Shown: piece by piece, positions 1 through 12,960 of the stretch
Layout of the letters: each line of letters opens with the position of its first letter
Position numbering within the stretch: the stretch's first letter is position 1
DNA from: Dittrichia graveolens
Lineage: Eukaryota; Streptophyta; Magnoliopsida; Asterales; Asteraceae
Direction: 5' to 3'
DNA: 64,000 nucleotides
Assembly (NCBI GenBank): GCA_038502395.1
Contig: JARJIL010000006.1
Coordinates: 22,041,001-22,105,000 of the forward strand
The notes under the pieces: generated by a model
Told to the model about the DNA's origin: nothing
Seen by the model: the letters and a program-made list of their open reading frames with translations, nothing else
Database searches by the model: none
Made by a program: the position numbers and the translations under genes

Positions 1-340
1 GACTGTAAGTCTTTTTTCCTTAACCGGTTTGGACCAGTCTCAATGTTCACCATTAAAAGAAAATGATTTTTTAGACAAATATTAAAGAAAACTGATTCCA
101 ACTGGTTCTTTAAAAGCCCTGGTATGTTTGCACACTCTTGTATTATGCATATGGAATGCACTTATCAGTTATCACCATGTTTTCCAAAGTCTATATCTCA
201 ATGCTCCTAGGTTCTACTATATTCTCCAGTTACAACAAAATTGCAGAATATAAGTTAAAACATGCACACAATTGTCACATTAAAGAAACAAAACCAGGGG
301 AAATGAATTTGGCAGACAACCAAACTGGATTACTAATTAA
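1..340. other. 3' flank of the pinin-like gene, no further gene
   Basis: This AT-rich stretch lies downstream of the pinin stop codon, which is on the minus strand. It probably contains that gene's 3'UTR. A 68-codon plus-strand frame at 138-344 has no recognisable motif and overlaps the likely UTR, so I do not call it a gene. Nothing else is seen. Confidence 0.6.
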
Positions 341-3300
341 TTAATCTTTGGTAGCTGGAGGTGGGCTACCTGGCTGAGGCTTGAGAGTTTCTTCAGGTCT
401 TCTGGCTGTGTCATCAACATCTAGCATATCGTCCATCATGTCATCCTCCCCAACATTGATGTCTTCCACGTCATCTTCGTCCTCGTTGTCGCCACCCGGG
501 ATCTTTCGTGTCTTGGGCCCGTGTTCAAGTCTGTGGGTCTCGAGTTCCTTGTCCATTGTTTCTTGCAAGTTCAACGTATCATTGTTTCCGCTCCTTTTTT
601 GTCTCCCGTTTTCCCACCTTTCAAGCTCTTTTTCAACATTGGCAAGATATTGTTCACCAATTTGTTGTTGGTATTGAGACAATTCCTCTCTCCTTGCAGC
701 CTTCCATTCTTGAAATGCCTAGTAAGATAATTAGTCAGTCAAATTAACAATTAAACGTCAGCATTTCCAGTTTGTGTGTGTGTGTGTGAGTGAGAGAGAG
801 AGAGAGATGTTCATTAAGTTGGATGCTTTTATATAGATTTGCCTCAATTTGTAAATACAGAGTCTCAATTGATGGTAGATCAACTTGTACAACTTGCATA
901 AGTGGCAAAAAACGGGTGAGGCCTGGAGGTTTGATTATGGGTACCTTATTAGAAACCGGTCAGGTGACCTTTCTTGTCAAAATAATTCAAATATATTTTC
1001 AGTTTTTATAGAAAATAACTTGCAAGGTTTAGTTCACACAAAGAAACACTTCATGAGACTTTCGACCAATAGAACATCTTTCCTCGTAAGTAATCATTTA
1101 TTTTACCCACCTTGACCCATTATACATAAAACATAAATCGAACAGACCCATCAGAAGTAAATGAATTGAAATGGCCACCACTACAAAATTGCATCATCCC
1201 CCCCCCCCCCCTCCCCCCTTTTTCTTTGAATAAATGAACACTATAAATTATAAAGAAAATAGAACACATAAAAAGAACTATGATTAGAATTAAGGCAAAT
1301 AAAAAAGGGGAGTGTTGTTTATGGGAGTGTGTGAGATGTGGCTTTGAGCCTTTGACCGTATCCCCAAATTTGTGACTTAAGAATAGAAGGGGTGCGTAAT
1401 TTCCGTCTTTTTTTCCAAGAAAAAAAAGAAGTAGAATTACATCAGCTAAAGAGAAAAGGAAGAAAATGAGACATATGTTTTACTTCTTAAAATACATGTA
1501 TGATGTATGAAAATTCGTAACACATAAAAGTAGGAACCAATATCTTCTTTTATACATAAATATAGAAACCAATATCTTGTTTTATATCAGCTAGAGAGAG
1601 GAAGTAGAAAGGAGACAACAGACTCTTTTACCTCTTACTATAGATTTACTTTATACATATCATCTTATTATAGAGATATGAACTATGAGAACCTTGTCTC
1701 TTTTATTGGTTTTATTTTACTGTAAATTTCATTGGTTCGTATAATATGTATGTATGCATGTATATGTTGAATATATAAAATGTAGCCAGAAACTCACCAG
1801 CTCTTTCCTTTCCTCAAGTAAAGTTGAATCTTCTTCAACTGGTTTAGCAAATGAGTAATATATAGGGGGCTCTGCCTTGGTCCTGTAAAAATTACAATCC
1901 AGCAACAATATAAAATGAGCTGTTACTGTAACACAATAATTATATATTTAACCTATAAATTCTGCACGTTGGGAATCCTCGAGCCATCCAGCAGCTTCAA
2001 AACATGAGAAGAAGCTTATCGTTGTCTCAATAAAATTGTGAATATGGATACTTTTTGGACCAAAATTAGAAATAACCTGGGCAATTTAGATACACAAATC
2101 AGAAATCTTTAATTAGTACCCTTGCATTGGGATGTATAAGATACACACAGCAGCGTCATATTAAGTAATAATTAAACCAAATAAATTAAACCTTAAAAAA
2201 TTGCCAAGTTTTTTGTGATGCTCACTCCACCGAAGAAACAGCAGTTCCAATTTTTTCTCCTCTGCCTTAGCAGCTACGCGCGCTCTAAGCGTCTATCAGA
2301 ATAACCATTTATTTAAAAAAAACATCAATAGCTCAGTTAAATAAAAAATATAAGATCAGCACTTCAGATGTAAAAATGAAAGAAGAATAAGAAATGGTAG
2401 AACAAACCAAATCTCTTCTCCTCTTTTCTGCAATCTGCTCACGCTCCTGTAGCCTCAATCTTTCACTTTCTTCACGTGCTCTTTGCTCAGCCTATGTCAA
2501 GAGGTTATAATTAGACAAAAGCTGAAACTATGGAGAATTAGAAAAAAGGGACAAAAAGGAAGGGTAATATGTATAAGAAACTTACTCTTTTCAGAGAATC
2601 AGATCTCCTCATATATGCCTCTGAGCCAGAGAGTTTCATATCGTCTTTCCTAAATTTCTGAAAATTTTAAAATGTACAAATCGTATAAACAATCATGCAA
2701 TAAGACGTATCATCAGATAAGTACAACCAGCATATATTAAGCTTTAACCACATAAATGAAATTTATATATTCATCAGACTCCTAAATGTTAATCTCTGCC
2801 TCTTTAGCGCCTATTTATTTCTTGTTTAAAAAGGTTCCTGACTATTGGCATCTGATAAAAGTTGACAAGTTATACTTCATGTAATTTGCTCATCCTTATA
2901 GTCTGGTAAGTGACTTTTTTCTGTACTAGAGGATGTATGCAATCCATATTACATTTCAAACTTCTCATATATTAGGCTCTTTTTTTCCTAATGTGAAAAG
3001 TAGTTTATGCATCATCGTCGCAAACTATAGTAGTATACCCTTGATGAAGATATCACATCCTCCGTCCTTATGTCTATATTTTTTGCATTGTTTCCATGTG
3101 AATTTTGAAAAGGAACAAATACCACCTATCTCAAACCCTAAAGCAAACATGTATTGGAACTTTGTATATAAAACAATCTGACATTTATTACACATTTATA
3201 GTTCAGCATCTATGTATTATTGCAAAATATACAAACCACCTGCAACAAGATTGGCTTCATGAACTAGTTCCGTAACTAGAATTGAAGTCTTTTCTTATAT

Positions 3301-4387
3301 CATCCAAGTGCAGTAGAAACTAAAAACTTACTTTCAAAGAGATGATTAGTAAATAGTAGGTGTAATACAATAATAGACTCTGAAAAAAGTAAATTGGACA
3401 TACCAGAAACAGATATCACATTGTTCAAGAAAAACAAAATCATTTACGACAGATGCTGAAGAGGGTGAGATTAATCTTATTTTACCTCCAAAGTTCCAAG
3501 GAGCTGACCCAGCATTCTTCTATTCCTATTAACCAAGCTAGGATCCTCGTCTTTTGGAAATACTCTAGGAACATTCTCAGATGGAGGAACTTCAGAATCC
3601 TAATCAAAACCACAAAAGATAATAAATACAAGCAACAAACATCGCCCACAACGTGGAAACTAGTTCTAAATCTACAAGCTACCAAATAAAAATTAAATTG
3701 AATATATACCATCTTGGATGCTCGATGAACGCCATCCCTCCTAGCCCAATTAGACACCTTTCTGTTGTTCTGGTTCTCAGCATTACCACCCCATCCAGTT
3801 ACTTCAGCTGTTGAATCTTTGTTGCCATCATCTCCCTTTGAAACATCCACAGCATCCTCAATAATTTCACCTTCTTCAATCTTCACGACCCACAAACATT
3901 ACAAATTAGAAATCAATTTAAAACCAAAAATAGAACTTTAAAAGAGATAAACACATTGTTTGTTTCTTCTACCTTCACAACAGTAGAAGAAAGTCGTCTT
4001 TTTGGGGCGGGTTGATCTTCATCATTCCTATCCGCCTACACGAAAAGAAACAACTAATCGATAGACGCATAGACAATTACTCAAGGATTGATAAAGATTG
4101 AGTGTGAGAAAAATTACGGGTCTGACAAAACCACGCTGACGAGGTGGACCAGTTGCGGAGAAATTACGAGGACCAGAACCATTAATACCTCCACGGCGGA
4201 TACCTCTAGGATCGCGTAGCCGCTCTGTAATCTGTGGAGCAAATTATCAAACACATGGTGTGCATACGAGCAGAATTAAAAAAAACACTTCTAGGATCAT
4301 TACACATACCTCCCATTGTTGACGATGTAGCTCTTCGATCTCCTTGCGAAGCTCTTGCTCGGTCTTCTCGACTTGGGTAGTTCCCAT
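341..4387 (-). CDS. Pinin/SDK/MemA-domain protein (splicing/EJC-associated), 10 exons
   Basis: Exons (all read on the minus strand): 4310-4387, 4118-4231, 3973-4035, 3710-3880, 3486-3599, 2586-2657, 2408-2491, 2192-2292, 1798-1882, 341-718. All have GT-AG borders and join in frame to 419 aa. The start MGTTQVEKTEQEL opens an N-terminal coiled stretch. Residues about 165-310 match the pinin/SDK/memA domain: NRNRRMLGQLLGTL, then a charged helix (EKRRRDL, RARVAAKAEEKK), FLRWSEHHKKLGNFLRTK, AEPPIYY and FQEWKAARRE. The C-terminus is very acidic (residues about 365-400, DEDDVEDINVGEDD type) and ends PPPATKD. Pinin-family proteins are nuclear and associate with the spliceosome or exon junction complex; that role here follows from the family. 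Length is normal for plant homologues. Intron 9 (719-1797) holds a GT/GA microsatellite and a C-run. No breaks seen. Confidence 0.92.
768..815. repeat. (GT)n(GA)n microsatellite in pinin intron 9
   Basis: A run of GT dinucleotides passes directly into a run of GA dinucleotides, inside the intron between the last two pinin exons. Likely length-polymorphic. Confidence 0.85.
1199..1222. repeat. C-homopolymer tract in pinin intron 9
   Basis: About 13 C residues, a single T and six more C residues, followed by T-rich sequence. This is the most extreme mononucleotide run in the window and is prone to sequencing-length error. Confidence 0.8.
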
Positions 4388-5197
4388 CTGCGACTATCTG
4401 TCTATCCCTGATCTTCTCCCCTTCAAGAAACCCTTGTAATATTGCTCTTCGCAAAACCCTCTTTTTGTTAGATGCGTCTGTTCAGAATAAAACTTCACCC
4501 AAATTCTAATTTTGACCACAACAAAAATCCTTAACTCAGTTTTGACCCCCAAACTATTATATACAAATTTTAGTAAACTCACATATTGTGGATTAAATGA
4601 AGGCCAAAATATTGTTTAGTACTCTAAACTTGGTCGACCAAATTAAATACTATCGAGTTTTAGTGATTTAGAATACTAAAGTAACCAAGTTACCAAATTC
4701 AGCGTATTATAATACACCTTTAATACTTTAGGATAGTATTCAACCCACTTGACCAAGTTCAGAATAGTAAACTATGTTTTAGTCTTAAACGAACTGTAGC
4801 TATTAACTAACATGATTTCTAGCTTGTTAGAAGTTGAACCTAAACATGGATAACGAGGTCACCTGCTAGACTAACATGATTTCTAGCTTGCAACGATAAA
4901 CAAGTTGATTGTCGTAGTATGCATATGTGCAAAAGATTACCCTAACATCTTAAATCCTTACAACTTATTTAACTCTAAGCAATAGTTTCTTTTTTTGGTA
5001 AAAGTTAGGTTGACCTAATGAAAACATTAAAAGGTAACTAAAGTGTAGAAAACTTATCAAATCAAATAGGTGTGTGTAAGTACTTCTATCTTAAAAGCGA
5101 AGTTTGGTTTGATGAAGGTGCAATATAGATTACATGATTTCTCCTCAAGGTTTACACAAGAAATATCCAAACATGTTATACCGAAGACTACATAAAC

Positions 5198-5440
5198 TGT
5201 TAGGTTTTTCATTTGTGCTCAATATATTATAGTGAAGTTTGTGTTTATATGACAATAGTCATAGTTTAGGGTAATTATTGTAAATACCTAATTGGTATAA
5301 ATAAGCCCTAATGTAATAAGCAAATCATATTACATTTACATATTTTTGTGCTCTCGGTTATCTTTCGCATACACGTCGAGAGTTCATATCATTCTGTTGA
5401 CTGCTTCATCGTTGTTTGATACTCGGAATAAAATTAAATA
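5198..5440 (+). mobile_element. Possible Copia-type solo LTR or LTR remnant
   Basis: The stretch opens with TGTTAGGT and contains a TATA-like box (GGTATAAATAAG, about 5294) followed by a polyadenylation-like AATAAG region, the layout of a short Copia LTR. I could not place a CA end or a target-site duplication, so the boundaries are approximate and the call is weak. Confidence 0.28.
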
Positions 5441-5936
5441 GGCAAAGATGACATATTTGAGTATCTTACGAGTCTCTTGTTATCTCATCTACTTTTATAT
5501 GTATGTAAGAAGAATGTAGATGTGGATTTATATTGACAAGGTTCATACCATGCATTTATATGTAATTTAATAAAATTAAATACATAAAAATGTTTGATCT
5601 TCACATTATAACTAGCTTGTTACTTAAAAACAAAAATGTTTGGCAAAAGATGAATGAACACTTGAGCATCAATGTCTTTAATTGATAGGAAACAACTTAA
5701 ACAAAATTGAATATCATTCTAATATGGTTACTAAATTTTCTTAATTCATTAATGCCTAGAAGTAACCATCACCTCATTAATGATGCTAAAGACGATACAA
5801 TGTCAACCATTGTAATGGCTATCACATAAGGGATATTTGCTAGGTCTCTTTTCAAAAGATTGGATATCTGGATTGGGAGATTTTTTATACAAAATTTCAA
5901 AAACCAACTCAAAATCAAAAGTTTAAGATCATTAAA

Positions 5937-6226
5937 GGGCGTTTGTTTCATTGATTTTTTTCATAAGATTTACATTATGTCAAAGTGTTAGTATTTTACA
6001 GGAATTGTATACAAGTGTGAGTGTGGGGTAATAATGACAATGAGAGAAATCCTTTAGGCAAGGGATTTAAAATCCTCCCAATACCCCTTGCATTTTCAAA
6101 ATTCCTCGGTATAGCATTTTTTAGAAATCTTTCTTGTATTTGTGAGCCAAACGCAGGATTTTGTAGGGATAAAAATACAAATCCTATATAATACTGTGAA
6201 TTCTGCGAGCCAAACACCCCTTAGAA
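5937..6226. mobile_element. Foldback MITE, about 290 bp
   Basis: The left end (AAGGGCGTTTGTTTC) and the reverse complement of the right end (AAGGGGTGTTTGGCTC) form imperfect terminal inverted repeats. The GTTTGG-type terminus is common in plant PIF/Harbinger- or hAT-derived MITEs. No transposase is present, so it is non-autonomous. Flanking TTA/TAA bases are compatible with a 3-bp target duplication, but the exact border is unclear. Confidence 0.55.
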
Positions 6227-6739
6227 TACCTATTTATTAATAGGAATCATGTCCAAAACCAATTTTCAAATTGCATTCCAATACAAATTAGCCCACCATC
6301 TCATGCATCTCCAACCATCTAAATATCACGTATCTATCATCTTTTAGACAAGCAACATATTTCCAAAAGAACTTCCACTATATTATTTCGAAGTCATGTG
6401 TTGCAACTTTATCAGCAAGAACTCGATTTGACCGGCGGTAAAAATCACTGGTTTATAACCAAATCCATTTCTCATGACACCTCTATCGACCAACATATTC
6501 TTAACCAATTACTCTTGCTTGTGGCTCAAGGTTAATAATATGTGTTCATGTACTCGTCACTCTACCTAAACCCTAACATGTCATTTGTTTCTCTCGTTCT
6601 ACCACACCATTTTATTAGAAAGTTCTAGCACAAGTCAAATTCTTTTCCAAGTTCACATTCAGTATAAATAACTGCAAAGTTCATCTAAGAGTGGGTGATG
6701 TGACGAAACTCATCACACCCCATCATACTATCATCTAAA

Positions 6740-6833
6740 CATCACAATGTCCATCGGGTTAACTCCCTTTGTCACCCTAGTAGACATTATTATCGTGTCA
6801 TCACAATGTCCATCGGGTTGAACTCCCATTGGC
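6740..6833. repeat. Short direct duplication, 59-bp offset
   Basis: The core ATCACAATGTCCATCGGGTT occurs at about 6741 and again at about 6800. The flanking AACTCCC and GTCAC/GGCAC bases are also largely shared. Confidence 0.8.
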
Positions 6834-7545
6834 ACACACAAGATCTTACTCACCTTGATCACCACCACAACCGGCCAAACACACCAGCAATAGTGCCATC
6901 ACGATATGATCAAATCAATCATAGAGTGAAAAAGCCTCCCATACCGCCCACTATAATCCATAATCTCCTCGAAAATCCCTATCATACAAAGGCATTGCCC
7001 ATTTGTCCTCCTTATCTCACATCCTTTTTAAGCACATTAACTATACATTTGTACATTCAAGATCTCTTTTAGAGACCAAAAACCAGTCAACTATGAAGGT
7101 CAGCATAGCACATTATCATATGGTTAAGTATCCAGCAAACAAAAACAAAGAACTCAAAAAAGAATCCAAGGAAATATAAAAGGCAGAGATGATGAAAGAT
7201 ATAAGTAAATTTCTTGCTTTCTTCCTTAAAATTAACTAATAATAAACCACAAGCTACTTTGTTGAATTGTAAAATAAAATTAGAAACAAACAAAAACCAA
7301 GATTTCTTTGCACAGCCAAAGTAGCTTCCAGAGAAAAACCTAACTCCTATTCTCTTTTCATCTCAAAACCCTCTAAAGATCAAGAGAACACCCAAGTCTC
7401 CCAGGGAGGGTCTAAAAACACAATTCTACCCTTTCCGGAATTTCATAACATCCCGATCTTGATGTACTAAACTTCCTCAGATTCCCAAAAACAGGAAACA
7501 ACATAAAATTAACCAACAGCAGATATTTGAAACAAGTCCACCAGC

Positions 7546-10500
7546 TCAAGAGTCCACCTTTGTGTCTGCTGAAATATCATTCTTCCCCATCTGTAAGTTG
7601 AGAGGCATCAAACACTTCGGCTGCGTTCCTTTGAAAAAATTCGAAGCCGTCTTTAAATTCACATACTGCACAAAAATCAAGCATAAACCTCATGGTCAAC
7701 TTAATATACATAAAAATTACCTATTTACTCCACCACAATAACAAAGTTACCTACTTACTCTACCATAATTAGAAACCAAAACAGGTTTTAAAAGATTAGG
7801 CAAAAAGAAACATGTCCAACAGGTCGAAAGTCGCACAAACTATTTTTTATGCATAAAAGCTCCAAAACATTTTCACTCAGTAAATTAGATTATTATTGAA
7901 ATTATTAATTATTAATCGTATCTGATACACCACTTGTTAAAAAGAAGGGAGGTGATTGGTACACAACACATTTTGCCATACACAACAGGTATTATAGCCC
8001 AGACATAAACTTTTTGCTGTGTATGGCAAAAGAGTATTGTGTATGATCACCTCCCAAAAAATATGGACAAAAAGTGTTCTTGACAACTTTTTTACTGTGT
8101 TAAAATGAACTATTTCACAGTCTCGACTATTTTTTAAAACAGAAGACACTTAACGTTACTTACATCCCTGTAGAAAGAATTTATCTCTTCTTCTGTAAGG
8201 CCTCCCTCCTCAGTAGTTTCCTCCCAACCCAATGACTTTAAGAATCTCGCCTCTTCTTCCTCCGAGGACAAAATAACATCAGAGCTTGAATCAGTCTTCT
8301 TTCCATTATTAATAATATTACTATTAGTAGTAGTAGCAGCAGCAGCAGCAGGTGTCTCAGTCCCAACACAAGTATCACCATTGCAGCCCAAATCAACCTT
8401 ATTCTCACCCGAAGGTTGTTGGACCCCACCACCCTTGGTCCCACCTTCACCGGGCTTATCATTTGTTGAGTCAGAAGACCGGGTATCAGGGGCAACAGGG
8501 GACTGGTTGTTTGCCATTGATTTCTTCCTCATAAGGTTAAAGAAGTCATTTCGGCTTTTTGCTTGAGGGGAGGGTCTCTTCTCAACGAATGGAGCACCTG
8601 TGTTTCTCAATGGAGCAACCGAGGGTACAGCATGAGGGCTTTTTGGTAATTTACTACCACCTGTAGGGCTTGAGCTCTCTTTAGCAGCAGAAGTTGTACC
8701 ATTTCTTTCACGTGATGGCTTAAGGACTTGAAGTTTTCCAACAATGGATGATGATGATGTCTTGATGACATCAGCTTTAACAGATATGGGTCGAGGGGAC
8801 GGTGAATGATTGACAACGTGAGAGCTCTGAAGTTGCAACTGCCCAACCTTTACTTTTGGCTTATCAGACGAGCTTAAGGCCTAAAAAAATTTAAGAAGTC
8901 AGAAAAACCATATGCACATGAGAAACACAAACACACATGCATAGAAGAAAACTTTTGTTGCAATCTCAGGCTTAAAGCGTTATACATGTTTGTACATTAA
9001 ACTTGGCGCTTAAGGAATCTATTCATATGATAAACAAACAATTCACCGAAAATGACCTTGTGCAATAGAATAGAGTTGGCAATTAGATCCATATATATAC
9101 AGATGGGTCGATTTGGGTTATTATTTATCTACACCAGAATAAATGTGCTGGTCTAACAGATAAAACTAAAAAAGACGGGTAGAGCGGGTCACAAGAGCTG
9201 AAAGTTGTCTGAAATGTAAACCTTATAAATCTCTTTACCAGACAAAGTTCAGATTAGTATTGTAATAATATAGTTCCGTACTAATATATAACACATTAAT
9301 TATTTATAGAATAAAAAAATAGTCTAATAAGTGTGAAGGTAGACTCATCCTGGCTTGTTTGAATGTTTACCAATCTTGCTAACCCTAAATAGTTCAATCC
9401 ATTTATGTAGATAATGCATCGACTGATTCAAGATCCTTCTAGGTCAAATGGATTAGTATTGCGAGAAAACAGTTAAAATAAATTCGAAAGATAAAAGCTT
9501 CTCAAATTAAAAATATAAATAAAAGAAAGACTTTCTTCTTTTCCCAATTTCCCTTGATAAAAGTATGTCCATGAAGGTTGCTCACTTAATCTACTACAAC
9601 AAAAGCTATTCTATCAATTTGATACAGGTCAACCTAGATTTCAATCAACTTTTTTTGTCACAACATGTTTAAGGGTTTGGTCATATGACTTCTAGAACTC
9701 GATGCATTTCCTAACTTAATTGTTTCTTGATGTTGATCCATACGTAATGTATATTTAATTAAATGTGTTGTATGAGAAATCATAGACTACTTAGTTATAA
9801 TCCAAATCATTAGTCAACGAAATGTATGCGCATCTAGAAATAGGATCATACACCAATTGAAAATTGCAACAAATTTACTCATCTTCTATGATTAGATCCC
9901 TGTTTACATCCTCTCATAGAGGGTTGTAAAGGATCCTAACAAGAAAATTCTTTAAACCAAATCATTAAATTTTTGTTAAGAGCGTGTATATTTACCATAT
10001 GAATAGAACAAGAAATCAACTATTACTAAAAATAATCAGTGGTGCATACCAATCTCATACGCATCATATCTACTTCTATAAAAAGAGGCAATAAACCTCA
10101 AAGCTTATTTCCGTTTAAGATCCTAATGTGCTTGTAATAATGTCAAAATTTCCCAAATCATTCACATACGTTATTGATCATTTTTTACCAGATTTGTATG
10201 TATAGTATAACTTGTGTTATTATAAATGATGTTGTGCGACACAAAATGAAATAGGATGTTTTAGAGACTCGTAACGTACATTAGAAATGGATTTCATTGT
10301 TTGAATGACGCAACACGCAAGTTGCGTTGTAAGACATGTCATATAATAAAAGTTTGGATACTATTATATTGAAACTTGCATCGGGTGTGCACTAGTATTC
10401 GTATGATATAGGTTCTGTTATACAAAATATATTAGGCCCTTCAGTACTTGGGCAGTAAAATTTTGAAAACTATGTGCTCTGAAAGCTTAACCAAACAAAT

Positions 10501-12177
10501 ACAAGTATTTCTATTTCGGTGGTATAAGTTATGCATTGATTTTTTTTCTTTTTTACCTTGTCGAAAGGAGTTATATATATTCTTACCCAATTAGAATAAT
10601 CCCCAGGCTCCCTCTTTTCCAAATATAAAATAGAAGAAAACAGGAAAAATATATACTATATAATTAAACAACACTTATAACATGGCAAAAAAAAACATTA
10701 AAGTGCTAAAAAGATGGGTATAAAATATAAATATCAGCAAAGGCAATAACCAAAATATAGATGATGAAATTTTCAAAGATCAACAATGTCCAGGATCAAG
10801 TAACTCTTACCAAGGCTTTCGGCATAGAAGGAGTCATGGGAATCAATTGTCTGGATTGCTTGACCGCGAGCTCTTCAAGCCTTTGAGTTTCAACAGACAG
10901 CTACAATAGTACAATGTACAAAGATTATATATACACACATAACCATACACTAGGGCACAATATGGCGTTTCAGTTTTGCGCTTTGAAAATGATTATCGAA
11001 CTATTTAGGGAACAAACAATTAGTTGTCGAAATAATATAAAGGTAAAATAAGATTACTTATTTACCCCTACTTAATAATCTATTTGGAAAGTGTTCTATT
11101 CCCGTTTCACAAACCGTCTTAAAGAAGTCAATTTTGCAAATTTGTAAGTACTAATTTCATTTTATTAGACACTCATTAATTATCAACATAAGCATGTCCA
11201 AACGTTATTTTCTACAGCCCTTTTTATCAAAGCTGATTATTTGATCATAGATTTCTAAATATAAAATTCACATAAATCACCATAAAAGTCACATCTAAAT
11301 ACCCCCTTAAACGTTTGATGCAGATGCAAAAGAACTTTCAAGTACCTGGGGAACAGTATGAGCACGAGGAGGACCCTGAGCCAAAGTTTCAGCCATATTC
11401 CTCCCAGTTGCCACATTTGTACTTGAAGATAGTGAAATCGGCCCATTGGTCCCTACCAAAACAGGAACCTCAGCCAGAGCTGATGTCCACACATCACCAC
11501 CAATAACACTCGAATTACCGACTGGTAAACTCTGAATGGCACTAGTCAAACCAGGGGACGGGACCCTTCCAATCTCAGAATCGACTTGTTTTTCTTCTGC
11601 CCCAAGAGATGGGAAATCCTTCTCAAACGAAATCTTTCCGTTATTATGACCGTTTTTTTCAGTTACTACTTTCTTAGGCCATGACTCGCCGCGTTTTGCA
11701 GATAGATTCGAATGTGAACGCCTTAATCCATCTTTCTCAAACCTACTTGGAAATATGCTAGCCAATGGATCAGAATAATCTCGGTGCCTAATGTCAGATT
11801 TTTCTTTGTTTTTATCCCAATCCCTATCACGGTTACGGCCAAAACTACTGTAAGATCTTGAATTCCCTGAACCATTACTACTAGAAGGGCGACGGAAGTA
11901 TGAAGAAGTCGTAGGGCGTCCTAATTCATTATCACCACTGTTTATAAATGACTTATTTCTTGAAGATTTCGATGCACTTTGATCATCTACAACAACAAAA
12001 TAGTAACTTATGAGTAACTATAACTCAAAATACAAGCACTTTAACATCAACATTGTTGACAAACATTAAGGAAATAGAAAAATTACCAGAGTGCAATGAA
12101 GATTGGTGAGATGTAGTGGTTAAACTTCCACTGCTCTTTAACCATTCAGGTACGAAGGTCGGCTCAGTTCTTTCCAT
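7546..12177 (-). CDS. Plant Ser-rich nuclear-type protein with FPSLG and FLKSLGWEE motifs, 5 exons
   Basis: Exons (minus strand): 12087-12177, 11346-11986, 10811-10900, 8164-8880, 7546-7665. All are GT-AG and keep frame, giving 552 aa. The start MERTEPTFVPEWLK is followed by a Ser/Arg/Asn-rich low-complexity region, FPSLG at residues 155-159, many SP motifs, an Ala run (coding for GTETPAAAAATTT), and a conserved-looking C-terminal block SSEEEEARFLKSLGWEE followed by LTEEEINSFYRD (residues about 479-513). It matches a plant family often annotated only as uncharacterised or nucleolar gar2-like; that is from recall. The FPSL motif plus the C-terminal GW/LTEEE block resemble animal vasculin/GPBP1, which is inference only. 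No enzyme domain or membrane segment is seen. Introns hold a Helitron-like end, a dispersed repeat and a MITE. Confidence 0.8.
7947..8055. mobile_element. 109-bp foldback MITE in intron 4 of the Ser-rich gene
   Basis: The ends GGGAGGTGAT and ATCACCTCCC are exact inverted repeats, and the inner arms (TTTTGCCATACACAAC against CTGTGTATGGCAAAA) continue the hairpin for about 40 bp around a short loop. A transcript of this intron would contain the full hairpin on either strand. Confidence 0.75.
9075..9200. repeat. Dispersed GGCAA/GGGTCA-type repeat fragment in intron 3 of the Ser-rich gene
   Basis: A GAGTTGGCAATTAGATCC start followed by GGGTCGATTTGGGTT and later GGGTAGAGCGGGTCAC belongs to the same word family as repeats near 30449-30728, 37158-37500, 44060-44130 and 48728-48990. 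Boundaries are approximate. Confidence 0.4.
10255..10398 (+). mobile_element. Possible Helitron 3' end in intron 3 of the Ser-rich gene
   Basis: The sequence TGCATCGGGTGTGCACTAGT near 10378-10397 has a short TGCA/TGCA stem followed by CTAGT, the layout of a Helitron 3' terminus. An upstream hairpin (ACGCAA/TTGCGT, about 10304-10328) lies nearby. No 5' TC end was identified, so only the terminus is supported. Confidence 0.3.
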
Positions 12178-12960
12178 AATTAGTACTTAACATCATACGA
12201 AAAGAATAAAAAAGACCCAATGTGCATTGAAATGCATATGATCTAACCCTTGAAAAACACCACCAAGGAACCCTAATTGAACCAACTTATAGGACACTCA
12301 TATTTACCTTATAAATAAGCTCAATCCACACCCTCCAAGATACCAAAACAGCCTTCTATCATTAACACAAAAACACAAAATTTAAAACATCTCATGAACA
12401 ATACTTCAAACCCATTACACAATCAAACCCTAGAGCTCAAAACATCACACAAACGAAGAACAATTACAACCCTAGGGTTTGTTCATTCAATATAATACCA
12501 AAACAAGCGCGAACAATCAACAAAAGGGTGTTCTAAATTCGTCAAAATTAACCCCAAAAAATTCAATATCACACTAAACCCACCGTTAACCGTTGAATTA
12601 AACGGAAACCCAAGAAAACCCTAATTCGCCGCCTCTATTTTACGGGTTGTCAGTCCGATTTAGCGATTGTATTATATGAAAATTTGGTTTCTTGATAACA
12701 AGAATGAAACTTTAAACGGATTATTAACAGGAAAAAAGAGAAAGATGAAGAGTATTGAAGAGTGTGTGAAGAAAAACACCGTGAAGCCGCTTTGATTGGT
12801 GAAGAGATTTTTATCTCACTCTGCTTGTGAGAGGGAAGAAGGAGAAGAAGAAAGAAAGGGATTGCGGAAGTTTTTTGGTGGGGATCTCTCTCTTGGCTGT
12901 GGGGTGGGGTTTGTTTATGTGATGATGAAAATTGATCAAATTTGTTACAAGTTTTAACCC
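12178..12960 (-). promoter_or_regulatory. 5' leader and promoter-proximal region of the Ser-rich gene
   Basis: Read on the minus strand, 12960-12700 is strongly CT-rich, as in a plant 5'UTR. Several AAACCCTA/AACCCTAG telo-box words, one palindromic (CCCTAGGG, 12471-12478), lie between 12250 and 12630. A 5'UTR intron between about 12640 and 12190 is possible, but no splice pair stands out. The 107-codon frame at 12650-12973 is the translated CT-rich leader, not a gene. Confidence 0.45.

Larger units (their letters stand above)
4388..7545. other. Intergenic: pinin 5' flank to Ser-rich gene 3' flank
   Basis: About 3.2 kb without a supportable gene. It holds the promoter side of the pinin gene (right of 4387), a possible LTR remnant (5198-5440), a foldback MITE (5937-6226), a 59-bp-offset duplication (6740-6833), and the 3' flank of the next gene. 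The 88-codon frame at 6806-7072 has no recognisable motif and starts inside the duplication. Confidence 0.6.

Noticed and set aside
381..747. Plus-strand frames of 69-98 codons at the left edge
   Set aside because: They are antisense shadows of the acidic last exon of the pinin gene, rich in Ser from GAT/GAA complement.
1955..2077. Open, AG/GT-flanked 41-codon stretch in pinin intron 8 (minus strand)
   Set aside because: Splicing it in would shift the frame and hit a stop; direct joining of the neighbouring exons gives the conserved NFLRTK sequence. At most a poison exon.
6806..7072. 88-codon plus-strand frame
   Set aside because: No recognisable motif, starts within a local duplication, and composition is like its AT/C-rich surroundings.
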